Source: Amborella trichopoda (taxonomy: Eukaryota; Streptophyta; Magnoliopsida; Amborellales; Amborellaceae). Taken from it: DNA of 64,000 bases. Of this stretch, positions 1 through 10,552 are shown one piece after another. A model generated the notes under the pieces. That model was not told the origin of the DNA and made no database searches. It saw only the letters and a list, made by a program, of their open reading frames with translations. The translations under genes were made by a program, and so were the position numbers. Every line of letters starts with the position of its first letter. Positions within the stretch are counted from its first letter, which is position 1. The stretch spans positions 5,031,707-5,095,706 of the forward strand of contig NW_006499207.1 of assembly GCF_000471905.2 (NCBI RefSeq), in the 5' to 3' direction.

Positions 1-1085
1 GATTGTTTTCATGTAGGGCTCGACATGGCGATCATTTTGATACCAACTTCAAGCCATGAATCATGTTTTTGAGTCGTGATAATGAGACTTGAATTTTGGA
101 TGAATCTTAAAAACTTCAGATCGATTATGTGCTCGTTCCTTGATGTTTCTTCGTGACTTCTTCATTGAATCACACTGAGCATGCTGTCACGACCACATTG
201 CAACAAACGTAGCTTGATTTTATATCCGGATGAAGATTTTGTCGTCTTGAGTTTTTGACCGAAATCTTGAAATCCGGTGGCCGAAATTTATAGCATCTTT
301 GACGCCTTCATGTGTAAAATCCAACCGTTCATCATACACAAGGTTTAGACCAAAGATAGCCTTGGACCTCATGCACATAATGTAATTGGCTTCGTATCGA
401 TTAGGTATGCGAGCGTCGTGATCTGGCTGCTTGAATGAGGCGTGCTGCTGCTGAATTTTCTGCAACTTCCTTCACGAATCAGCAACTTTCATTTAGTTTT
501 TCTCTCTGTCCGGGGGTCGTCAAGGGGCGTACCACATATTGAATTATTCATCTTGATGAGACGAACACTCTCACTAAATTTGGGAGCGATCCAACTTGGA
601 ACGAGTGAGTTATAGGCCCTGAAAGTGACTTCTCATGACTATAAAACCAACCCCCTTTAGTTTTTTTTTTAGTGCAGAGTGACCACACGGGAGGAGTGTG
701 CGGCCTGCCCCTTTTCGGTTTTATACCTATAACTTTGTCTTGGAGTGCCCGATTAAGCCGAAACTTGACCCACAGGTATTTTCAACCATGTCGAATCTAA
801 TGATGGTAGTCCCACAAATGTTTGACGTACCAAAAGTATGGCTCTAGTTACATGATCTATTTCAGGGTGCTAGAGACCGATTTTGCTGATAGTTTTTTCC
901 TTGTGTTCACTACCTTAGCCATGTCTAGTCGGGATGAAACTTGGCAGGTGGTCTTTTGAAGTGCTGATAAAGATCTTGACCAATTCTGAGACCATTTTGA
1001 GACTGTTTGGAATTTCCACTGTTTTGTAGGCTTTATTGACCTGCTTTCTATCAGGGACCAAGGTGTAGAAAAATATGTTTAAACA
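1..1085 (-). mobile_element. LTR1 fragment, U3 part of a Tat-type LTR
   Basis: On the minus strand this matches the first ~1.1 kb (U3) of the LTRs at 7600, 34578 and 56432, including the recurring cgtcacgg.. and tttggtgagcat.. blocks. The LTR start (TGTTTAAACATATTTTTC on the minus strand) falls at 1085. The promoter half lies outside the window. It abuts the protease-linker coding remnant of element A with no 3' UTR between, so it is probably a separate insertion into A. An 81-residue open frame inside it (220-465) is ordinary LTR sequence and not a gene. Confidence 0.8.
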
Positions 1086-1769
1086 CGTTCGTTTCATGAT
1101 AACATTGAGGAATTGGGGAAAATTATCACGAAAATGCTCAAAGAAGAAGAAAGACAAGGCAATATCCTCCCCTTGACCCCTATCCACCCAATCATACCTT
1201 GCCACCTCTTTGAGGTCATGGTATCCTCTCCTGAACACAAAGCTTCCCCCTCTACTTCTACTATGCCAGAATGAAATGGCGCGCTAGAAGCGGCCCCCGT
1301 GCCTAAGGAAGCCTTGGAGGTAAACCTTATAGCATCAAGGGTCACCTATACATCAGACCAGCAAAAGGTCCTACATGTCCCCATCTCTCTTATAAAAGCA
1401 GAATTGGCATACCAATCACCAAGGAAGGCACTCCAAGTTCCATCCTCCTTGAATAATGGGGTCATCAGCAGCCAAAAGAAGGTCCTACACTTCTCGAGGG
1501 TTGTTGGAGAAGTACAGCCAAACAAGAGCCATCCCTCCGGCTCCCAGGAACAAGACCCCCTGACAGAGTTGAGAAGAGAGGTTCGTAACCTCCAGAGCCA
1601 ATTGGAGGTCATGTGCATTGCTTCAAAGCACTTAAAGGGTTTGTCCTTGAGACTAAGAGGTGAGGAAGAAATTGCTCCCCCATTCGAGGTCATTGAAGCC
1701 ATAGTAGGTTGCCACAACGCAAAGCAAGGTGTGGGATATTCCCTTTCGTCTCACACTAACAAAGGATGA
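1086..1769 (+). pseudogene. Element A: protease-downstream linker of a Tat-type polyprotein
   Basis: The translation is collinear with the minus-strand linker of element B at 26640-27456: both share the MLKEEER.. block, the LPLTPI.P block, EALEV(N/D)LIA.RVTYT and QQKVLHVPI. It then continues into a probable coiled coil (LRREVRNLQSQLEVM) and ends at 1769 after a region with EEIAPPFEVIEA. One in-frame stop lies near 1273. The upstream gag and protease are missing, cut off by the LTR at 1-1085. In both A and B this linker ends about 190 bases from the end of an antisense ORF, where RT should begin. It is probably a degenerate spacer of the gag-protease polyprotein with no catalytic motif of its own. 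Confidence 0.7.
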
Positions 1770-1958
1770 ATGCAATAAAATAAGAGAAAACAAACGAGAG
1801 AAAGACATGTCGCACAACACACTAAGCAAAAAGTCACATTTCATTCATAAAACCAAAAGTTCATATAAGTGTCAACATTATCAATACCAAGAATTGGTGT
1901 ACAAAGAGTTATAAATGATAGTGTTCACTCAAGCCTCAAGACTAAGCTTATAATGGTC

Positions 1959-2933
1959 TCATTGTGTCCACTTGATTCCATCCTTTAGGGCTGTTGCCTG
2001 AAGGAGCGCAAACTTTCTGACCAAAGGAGGATATTCCCTACGTACCAACTGAGGAGAAAATGGGTCTTTTCCTTCTTCACAAGCCACAACAAGCAAGCCT
2101 TCCAAATCGTTGATGTTATTTTCAAGAATCGCCATTTCATTCTCATTCTCAAAACATGCGATTGCTTTAACAATCAAAGGAACTTCTAAAGGAAAAATCT
2201 CGAAATTTTGGTGAAAGAACTGATGCATGAGCAAGTTGATTCTAAGGTTACCCAAGTGTGCCGCCGCGAAATCGGTGACAGTCAAAGGCTCAGGAAAGAA
2301 CTTAAGTAAACGCCTAATCGAGGGATATTTCTCAATAGAAGATGATTCTTCTAAAGACAGAACTTCTCGAGCCTGTCGAGCTGTTTCAGTCGCCTTCGTT
2401 TTGAACAAGTCTGCACAAGGAACCTCAAAGTCTAAAAGGTTGTCTATCAACTTCTTCTCCAAAGAGGGGAACATGATCAGCTCAAAGATAGAAGCTCGGC
2501 TGAAAAGTTGATAAGCGGCTCTAAGAAGATCATGTCTATTGTCTGCAGAAACATTACGGTGATTGTGCCTGGTGAGTTGTGCAGGGAAAGGCATCATGGG
2601 ATGCGAAACAACAAAGCCTCCCCGGATGTGCCAGACAAGAGGATGTATAACTTGTCCCGAATAGGAGGTGACTACAAAAGCTGAGCCTATGATAGGTTCC
2701 CTTCAAGCAGAAGATGCGCGGCTCCCTCATAGGGTGGCAAGAGGGATTGCCTTGTTGCCCATGATCATCAGGTCATACTCGCTCTCACCTCCAGAGACAT
2801 GACGCTGAGGAGAGGGATGTGGTTAATTCTCAGGAATAAGAGGCTCCTTGTCCTCAATAATCATAAGGTCCCTACTTGAAGAAGCCTGCCTCCTGGCAGC
2901 TTTAGAAGCCTTGGCCAATTGTTGAGAAGATAT
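1959..2933 (-). pseudogene. Element A: antisense ORF (aORF), conserved unknown protein
   Basis: Reading on the minus strand, the frame starts near 2933, where the start codon has become ATA followed by SSQQLAKASKAA. It runs about 320 codons to 1959. 2597-1959 is open for 212 codons; the N-terminal third carries stops and small frameshifts. The protein is alanine- and leucine-rich, probably mostly helical, with the landmarks AYQLFSRASIFELIMFPSLE, FPLEVPLIVKAIACFENE, NNINDLEGLL, FSPQLVRREYPP and LKDGIKWTQ. Element B at 25535-26471 encodes the same protein and shows that the stop at 1959 is premature: the codons after it still read DHYKLSLEA before a shared stop. No cysteine-histidine, DDE or membrane signature is visible. 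Extra ORFs, some antisense, are known in Tat-lineage elements; I do not recognise this family and assign no function. Confidence 0.7.
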
Positions 2934-3865
2934 TTGTTGGAGGACACTAATCATCGCCAAAGGCAAGACTATTGTTGTCTGCTGCTAAGAGGGAATCACC
3001 ACCTCGAGATCAATCGAGGGCAATCACTACCTTGCGATCAACCGAGGGCAATCACTACCTTGCGATCAACCGAGGGCTATCACCGTCTCATGACCAAGGC
3101 GTCTTAATGCCTCGCTCTAGCTATTGGCATGCGTCGCATGTGAGTCCCTTAAAATCTGGGCAAGCCGCCTGACACTTGAGGCATGGCCTGTCGTCGCGAG
3201 TGCAGAGGATGACCGTTCACCATCCCATGACCCTTCGACTCTTCGACTGTTATTTTCCTGTAACCCTTCGGGTTCCCACTGGCATTTCTGCTCCTCACCG
3301 AGAATCCACTCTCGTCCATCTAGAAAACCCTGCCCCACCTTCCACTCGTTGCCAAAATTAACGAAAAACCATCGGAATCCCAAAAAGGCTTCCTTGAGAC
3401 CCTGCGGATCTCCCTTCTCCCTGCTCTTCCCATTTTCGTAGTTCACCAAAACCCACTGGAATTCCACTAAGTTTTCGGTGACCTTAATGCATCCCCTCCT
3501 TCTCCTCCTCTAATAACCAGAAGACCTACAGAGCCCTCCGAACTCTCTGCGACCTCCCCTGCAGCAAAATGATTGGAGGAGCATTGGAACTCCGGTAAGG
3601 GATCTCTACAAATTCTTCTAAGACCCCGAGAAACTCTATTCCTTGCTTAGAAATCCTCGGCACTTCCCGAAAAGGTTCACAAGCATGACACGAAGCTTTG
3701 TGACCTCCTAAAGCTCACCAGAAAAGCTCCTAACTGCCTGTCTTTGCCAATTTTGGCTGGGAGATTCTCATTGGGAAACCTTTGCTAAAGGCTTTGGCCC
3801 TCTCTCTCTAAAAACCCTTCTACTGTTTTACCCTTCGGTAAAATAGTAAAGAGGAGTTTTCCCCC
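2934..3865 (-). other. Element A: aORF 5' leader
   Basis: This ~0.93 kb minus-strand stretch lies between the aORF promoter and the aORF start. It corresponds to 24535-25534 in B and 54995-56100 in F2, so it is a family feature. A 28-base direct repeat (core CGATCAACCGAGGGCAATCA) occurs about three times at 2996-3085. Short open frames on both strands are not conserved between copies. No clear gene. Confidence 0.6.
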
Positions 3866-3880
3866 TTTTATACCCAGCAG
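3855..3880 (-). promoter_or_regulatory. aORF promoter TATA box (element A)
   Basis: The minus strand reads GGGTATAAAAGGGGGAAAA, a strong plant TATA box, followed by TTTACTATTTTACC. The same arrangement (TATA-like box, G-run, AAAAC, then ATTTTATT..TTTACC) occurs at 24519 and 54972, each time pointing into the aORF and away from gag-pol. That indicates a dedicated antisense promoter in the 3' part of the element. Confidence 0.7.
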
Positions 3881-3959
3881 TACCGTGAATTGCCCCTAAC
3901 AAACATGAAATGACACTTCGATCCCCAGTCCTGGACGATAATTAGACCAGGCCAAGGCC

Positions 3960-4190
3960 GGTCAACCCTGAGACCCGAAAAGGTTATCGCCCCTCACTTC
4001 ACTCCAGAGGCTATCGTCGCGTGCATTATTTTGGGGGCTATCACCGCGCACCACATCAAGACCTTTGCCGATCACTTTGTCAGGAGGCTATCATTGCGAG
4101 CCTCGTCAAAGGGGTTATCGTCCTACATTTTTCCAAAGGCTACTGCCGCATGCTTCACCAAGGGGCATAATGCCGTGTGCGCCATCCAAC
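3960..4190. repeat. ~30-bp minisatellite upstream of the aORF promoter (A)
   Basis: Degenerate ~30-base units of the form GGCTATC(A/G)(C/T)CGCG..TCAAGG recur. The equivalent arrays are at 17600-17960 (C), 24120-24420 (B) and 54600-54860 (F2), always just upstream of the aORF promoter. Confidence 0.65.
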
Positions 4191-4329
4191 ACTTAGAGCC
4201 ACATGCATGTCATGGCTCTCCCATCTTGACCATCGTCCTATATTCCTAGGAAGTTCATTCCTTGCACTACAGCCTCACCCTTTAGGGAGCCCAGCCTCTA
4301 GTGATGGCTCTCTTCCCCATGGAGTCACA

Positions 4330-5960
4330 TCCCTCACCACACCACGGTCCGTGCTGCATGGCCTTAAACTGCAGAGCCATGGTCCAAACTATATGACCTT
4401 AAACTGTAGTGAAGGTCTGGTTGCATGACCTTAAACTACATAGTCCTTGTCTCATGACTAAAAAATGTGAGACCACGGTCCATGCTGAATGACCTGAAAC
4501 TGCATAGCCATGGTCTAAACTATATGACCATAAACTATAGCGGTGGTCTAGTTGCACGACTTTAAACTGCATAGTACTTATCTCACGACTCAAAACTGTA
4601 AGACCATGGTCCGTTCTCTATGACCTTAAATTGCATAGCCATGGTCCCAACTATATGACCTTAAACTGTAGCAGTGGTCTAGTTGCACGACCTTAAATTG
4701 CGTAGTCCTTGTCTCATAACTCAAAACTGTGCAACCACGGTCCATGCTGCCTGACCTTAAACTGCATAGCCATGGTCCAAACTATACGATCTTAAACTGT
4801 ATCGGTGGTCTAGTTGCACAACCTTAAACTGCATAGTCCTCTCGTATGACTCAAAACTGTACGATCATGGTCCTGCTATGTGACCTCAAATCATAGTGCG
4901 TGTCCTAGCCGCATGACGTTAAAAAGCTTGGCACCATGGTTCAAACTATACGACCTTAAACTGTAGCGAAGGTCTGATTTTACAACCTTAAACTGCATAG
5001 TCCTAACTGCACGACTTGAAACTGCATAGCCGTGGTCCGAGCTACAAGAACTGTAATGCATAGCACAACAAATGATCCATACGCACAACTTCAAGGGTAT
5101 TTCATCAAACACCCCCAACGGAGTTAGATGTATGCAAACTCATACCTGGCTCTTTAAACCCTAATGGGTTTGTCTCACACCAATGTCCCAGTTAGAGTCA
5201 CATCTTTTACGACCCACTCAATTCCCAGGGAGTTTAGTGTCCTTCTTCTCCTCTCAACCCTCATGAGGTTCATCTATGCTCTGGCCTGTCATGCTCAGCA
5301 GAGTCACATGCATGCCATTACTCATTATCCCAAAGACGTCACACTGGACCTCCCAATCCCTGGTGAAGTCACGTCTGTCTACCACTCCTCGAGTGCTGCC
5401 ATCTCTATTTGAACCTCTCACTTGTGTATAGCGTTAACTATCTCTATCCATAGGGAGTCAGATTGCTATCCACAATCTGTCCCCCATGTAGGTTTACCTA
5501 CATGACGACCACACACTGGTCCGCATTTCATGACCTTAAACTGCACAGCCACTGTTCGTATTGCATGACATTAAACTACATAGCTCTAGTGCTAACTGCA
5601 TGACTTTAAACTGCACAGCCGTGGTCCAAAGTATATGACCTTAAACTATAATAGAGGTCTCGTTGCATAACCCTAAACTACATGGTCTTAGTTGCATGAA
5701 TTTAAACTGAACAGCCGTGGTCCAAACTATATGACCTTAAACTATAGCGGAGGTCTCGTTTCAAACCCAAATCTGCATAGTCCTAACTACATGACTTTAA
5801 ACTGCACAGCCGTGGTCCAAACTATATGACCTTAAACAATAGCGGAGGTCTCCTTGCATGACCCTAAACTGCATGGCCCTAGTTGCATGACTTTAAACTC
5901 TGTAACCACAGTCCAATCTATATGACCTTAAACCATAATGCACGTCTTGTCCGCATGACG
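4330..5960. repeat. 35-bp minisatellite of the element 3' UTR (A)
   Basis: Many imperfect ~35-base units built around TGACCTTAAACTGCATAGCC and ATGGTCC. The array is interrupted at about 5110-5510 by a non-repetitive spacer that is also present inside the matching array of C (about 18700-19120). Stray units persist to about 6460. It is the same family as the arrays in C, B and F2. Confidence 0.85.
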
Positions 5961-6004
5961 TTAAACCTGCTTCGCTCAGGTCCAGGAGGCATGACCTTAA
6001 TGAC

Positions 6005-6215
6005 GTCCCACATACGTGCACATGCCCTTTACGTTCATCTTCACGCACGTCCTCCCTAACAGACCCGTTCGTGTGCGCACACCACCTCCATTTCCTCCCC
6101 AGTGAGTCTACATACGGGCACACACCCTTTATATGCATCTTCACGCACGCCTTCCCTAGCTGGCCCATTCGTGTGTGTGCACCACCTTCACCATCATTTC
6201 CATCTTTTCCCCCTG
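6005..6215 (+). repeat. ~100-bp tandem duplication in the 3' UTR (A)
   Basis: Two diverged copies of a ~100-base block (with CCTTTA..TGCATCTTCACGCACG and CCCATTCGTGTG) lie head to tail at about 6008-6108 and 6111-6212. Element C has a single copy at about 19470-19565, so the duplication is specific to A. From here to 6900 the sequence matches 19440-20260 of C and contains no gene. Confidence 0.65.
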
Positions 6216-6911
6216 TGAGTCCTGCCCATGCTCACCAAACAACGAACCCTTCCACAAGCCATACTTGCCGTTAGCTAGTGGGTCACCATTGTTCACCCGC
6301 CATCCATCCATCATCAACTCTTCACAAGATAACTTCATGCCAGCTTCCCAAGTAGGTCAGAGTCATCACGAAGCTCACTCTATGGCTGCCATAAACTACC
6401 TTTCATCCCCACTACGGTCCAGCTGTATGACCCTAAACTATAGTGCATGTTCTGGCTACATGACATTAAAAGGCTTCGCACAGGTCTTGAAGGCATGACT
6501 CTAAATATGCCTTCACATGAAAAAGCATGGTGTACACCTGACAAGGGAATGCTAGGAGTAAAAATGATAAACGGGCATGGTCACGAAACTATGAGTAAAT
6601 CAGTTATGTGAAAAACAAAAAACCCAGGTAAGGTGAAACCCCAAAAGGGCACCTTGAGCAAAAAGGGATGAAAAGGTTGGACATAATCACAAGGTCATGG
6701 GTAAAAGAGCTCAGAAATACAAGAAGTTGGTGAAAATCGTCTTCATGGCCCCACTTCCTCTGTTCAAGTGAAAACTCACAAAGGGTGCTTGGACCATCAA
6801 GACAAGCTAACATACGACCACCACCTCAACCGACACTCAATATCCAAACAGTCACAATTCTGGCTATTGAGGTCTGCCTAAAATCCTTAAATGCCAACAT
6901 CCATTCGCAAC

Positions 6912-7200
6912 ACCATCACGACTCATCAGGGGGTGAGAGCCGCATAAGATCCCCCACGTTTCAATATGGCTCATTAGGGAGTGAGAGCCGCATAAGATCT
7001 CCCAACCACTATGGCTCATCAGGGGGTGAGAGCCACATAAGATCCCCGACATTTCAACATGGCTCATCAGGGAGTGAGAGACGCATAAGATCTTCGAACA
7101 AACATGGCTCATCAAGGGGTGAGAGCCGCATAAGATCCCCCATGCTTCAACATGGCTCACCAAGGAGTGAGGGCGGCATAAGATCTCCCCAGTTCAATAA
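6912..7200 (+). repeat. Alternating 48/45-bp (93-bp dimer) satellite (A)
   Basis: Units carry TGAGAGCCGCATAAGATC and alternate in length and sequence: a ~48-base type with CAGGGGGTGAG and CCACGTTTCAA, and a ~45-base type with CAGGGAGTGAG and CCCAAC. About three dimers are present. The same alternating array is at 20270-20575 in C. The open frames in both directions are produced by the repeat and are not coding. Confidence 0.85.
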
Positions 7201-7599
7201 CAACAAGAGTCCTTGAGGGTGATGACGATGACTAAAAGATCCCTCCGGAAATGCTAAGGATCATGCGAAGGCAAGAAACGGACGAAGCCAGGGTGTAACT
7301 TGCCACAGTTTTCAGGGTACGTCTCCACAAAACCCCCTAACTTACATGGGACAAAACATTTGGGACGGGTCAGAAGCCCCAGACTGGACCCCACTAGATG
7401 GGACCTACAGAGATACCCTAAGCATCAAAAGCAAACCTAGTGTAGCAGTGAACCATGCCGATCTAGGAATCATAGCATTTGGCCTTCGGAAAAGGCCTGG
7501 TAATCCCTTGAGGGTGAGGACTTCGACAAGATCCCTTAAAACTTACTGAATGATTGCACTTCTAGATTCTCTCGAAGCACAACATTTGGCGAGGAATGC
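7201..7599 (+). other. Element A: 3' UTR up to the 3' LTR
   Basis: Collinear with 20576-20983 of element C. It ends in a block with CTCTCGAAGCACAACATT followed by a weak purine stretch before the LTR start. A 67-codon frame inside it is not conserved in C. No gene. Confidence 0.65.
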
Positions 7600-10236
7600 T
7601 GCTGGAAGGTATTTTTCATCAACATGAGCCCCGCTCAATAAAGCCTAGTAAACAGTGGAAATTCTGACAGTCTCATAATAGCCCTGGAATGGCTCAAGAT
7701 CTTCATTAGGTCTCTCAAAATTCTCTTGCCAATTTTCATCGCATTTCGACATGTCTAAGGCAATGCAGACTGAGAAACAATTACGGCTAAATTAGTCTCT
7801 AGCACCCTGAAACGACCCCTATAACTAGAGCTACATTTTTGGAATCTCAAACTACCACCATTGGATTCGGAACGATTGAAAACCCCCAGTGGTCTAATTT
7901 TAGCCTGAACGGACACTCTATGAAGAAGTTATAGGCAAAAGAGTGAAATAAGTGGGGCCACATGCTATTCCCGTCCGGCCACCCTGCAACTCCACGCCAT
8001 GGAAAGGACAATCATGACCAATGAATTTCGATGCTCATTTCTCACCCATTCCAAGTCGAACCGCTCTCAAATTTTGTGATCATGTTCGTCTAGTCAAGAT
8101 GAGCGATTCGATATGTGGCACGTTCCGTGATGACACCGCTCACGAGCATGATCGTCGCGAGACCAATTCCATCGTGTGCATAAGGTCTCGGGTTATCACT
8201 GACCTGAACCCCGTACATGATGAACGATCAGATTCTACACACAAAGCCGATGAAGCGACTGTAAATTTTGTCATCGAAATTCCAGATTCCTACCAAAATT
8301 CAAAAGTTGAAAAATCTTCGTTGGGGCACGAAATCGAGCTGCATTTGTTGCCTCGCGATCATAATGGAATGCTCAGTGTAATTCAATGAATAAATCATCA
8401 AAAAACATCAAGGAACGCGTACACTATCCATCCGACATTTCAAGATCCACTCAAATTTCAAGTCACATGATCGTGCACTAAAAACATGATCCATGGCTTG
8501 AAGTTGGTATCAAATCGATCGCCATGCCGAGCCCTACAAGGAAATAATCATTTTACGATCAACCGGGCATTAGAACGACCCCGAATCAGCCATGCAACAA
8601 GCAAGTTCTAGGGCAACACAACGATAGTTTTGGAATTCCACGAATTGTTAGAAAGGGGCAAATCTATCATTTTGGACCTATTTTCTAATTTATTTTAATT
8701 CAATTTAATCTTAATTTTCAGTAATTAGGGTTACTTTTGATCATCCACCAATGTTTGGGGCAAATTCTATATATACGTATCAGCATTGTACTCACTAGAG
8801 GACTCAACCTTTCACAAAGGAGAGTTTTAACTTAATACAAGTTTCTCTTTCTTCTCGTTATTAGGTCACGTTTGAAAGAGAGAGTGAGGTGAGAGAAACT
8901 TTTGATCGGTACCCCTAAGTTCGAAGTAAATCTTCTCTCTCTTCCTTTCTTTTTTTTTTTCTCTCTCTCTTCTTTCCTGTCTTCCCCCCTTCGTCTCCGT
9001 CTGAGTTTCTTGTAGGGGTTATGCACGACAGTGGCAGTGCTGTGCATGCCTGCCCTAAGGTTACATAGGTCGCGCATGGCGATGGCAGCGCCATGTGCGA
9101 GTCAACTTCCCCTTCTTTTCTTCTATCTCTTTCGTCTAGTGGGGCCTGAAGATGGCGTCGCCCATCGTCGTCCACTGACGTAGCTTGGACGTCTTAGTGA
9201 AGAACTCAAATGGTGAAACCGGTTGCTGCCCATAGGGGTCCTTCCCTATTGCGCATCCATCCATAGCAGACGGCGATACCCATCGCCACCCACTATAGGC
9301 CTCGGCAACGTCTACCGCTGTCCACGTGCTTCCTTCGTGTGTTCGGCATTCATCGCTGTCCTTCCTATGTTCCACGCCTATCACCGTTCGCCTCGTGAGG
9401 ATTACCGCTGTGTTCTTCACTAATGACCATCGCCACGTGCTTCATCAGAAACTATCTTTGCTCGAGCGGGGGCTTGTTGTTTTCTTATGTGGTCAACGAT
9501 GATGCCTAGCATCGTCCGTAGTTCGTTCCTCACTCTCTAGCCATGACAAGTAGTGTCCAGCGCCGTCTAAGGGCCACGACACTGCTACTCCATGGTCGTG
9601 AGTGGCAACGCCTAGCACCGTTCGGATCTCATCTCTCTGTTGTCTCATCTCTTCTTTCAATTCTTTTGTCTTTTCTTGCCTGATTGAGGCTAGACTTAGC
9701 CTAGCACCACCATATCAGTCTTGGTTTCAAGTTGCATTTCCACAGTGCTGGTTCTAAGAACCATGCCCGTCTTGCTAACACTCCAGGTCGATGACATCCA
9801 GGCTGCAATGCTAGTCTCGCTTCTTCATCAAGTTTTCTTCCCTTTTCTATCTTTATTTGAACCTTACACTTCATCGCCATCTCGTGTGAACGTACAGTGC
9901 CCTAAGACATGGGTGGGTCTCTTCTACCCACTTGTCTCGCAAATTAACCATAGAAGTGTTGTGTAGAAACAAGAGGATTACAGGTCAAGGGAGACGATTC
10001 TTAACCAGTTAAAGCAGTTGGAGGGACTTTCTTCGTGATCAAAGAGGGCATCCATGCGAGCCAGCTCGAGTAAGTCCTGAACCCACCTTCAATTCCTCTC
10101 TCTTCAGTTGGTATACTTGTCCTTGCTCTCGAGCAAGGTTCCAAGAGAGCGATCTCAAATCTCAGGTTCTCCAGAAACCCGATATACGTGCCGCAGGTCA
10201 TCTAGATCCAGAAGGCGAGATCGAGGCACCTAACTA
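7600..10236 (+). mobile_element. Element A 3' LTR (LTR1)
   Basis: About 2.6 kb from TGCTGGAAGGTATTTTTC to GAGGCACCTAACTA, aligned along its length with the LTR at 34578-37290. U3 is ~1.1 kb; the promoter is at 8768; an R/U5 exon-like stretch ends at a conserved donor-like site (8926). A CT-rich tract follows, then GC-rich micro-repeats (CGCCATC, ATCACCG), and an acceptor-like TGTGTAG at 9966 precedes the terminal ~270 bases. It is preceded by element A's 3' UTR, so this is a 3' LTR. It is followed directly by a second, partial LTR1 and not by host DNA. Confidence 0.85.
8768..8775 (+). promoter_or_regulatory. LTR1 TATA box (A)
   Basis: TATATATA lies in the conserved block AAATTCTATATATACGTA, found at the same LTR position in C (10386, 21499), B (34327-34334, minus) and E (35833). 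G has TATAAGTA at 57739 and F1 has TATAAGAG on the minus strand near 47735. Transcription should begin ~30 bases downstream near the conserved GGACT(G/C)AACC. Confidence 0.7.
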
Positions 10237-10552
10237 AGGGACTGTTCTGAAATTCCAAGAATTGTTAAGAAGGGAAAAATCTGTCATATTACACCCTATT
10301 TTCTAATTTATTTTAATTCAATTTAATATTAATTTCCAGCAATTAGGGTTACTTTTGATCATCCACCTATGTTTGGGGCAAATTCTATATATATGTACCA
10401 GCATTGCATGCATCAAGGACTGAACCTTTCAAAAAGAGAGAGTTTTTACTTAATACAAGTTTATCTTTCTTCTCATTGTTGGGTCACGTTTGAGAGGGAG
10501 AGTGAGGTGAGAGAAAATTTTGATCGATACCCCTAGGTTCAAGGTAAATCTT
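10237..10552 (+). mobile_element. Element C 5' LTR fragment (promoter to U5 donor)
   Basis: Matches LTR1 only from GGGACTGTT..GAAATTCC through the TATA box (10386) to AAGGTAAATCTTCT. It then switches at about 10550 into the gag leader also seen at 38330 (TTCCCTCTCCAAACTCC). U3, the rest of U5 and the primer-binding site are deleted. The left edge abuts the complete end of element A's 3' LTR. Confidence 0.75.

Noticed and set aside
8021..8389. 122-codon ORF in LTR U3, with similar-looking peptides at 220-465, 57138-57329 and 51537-51731
   Set aside because: Similarity is that of the underlying LTR DNA; frames shift between copies and each is broken, so no evidence of selection on a protein.
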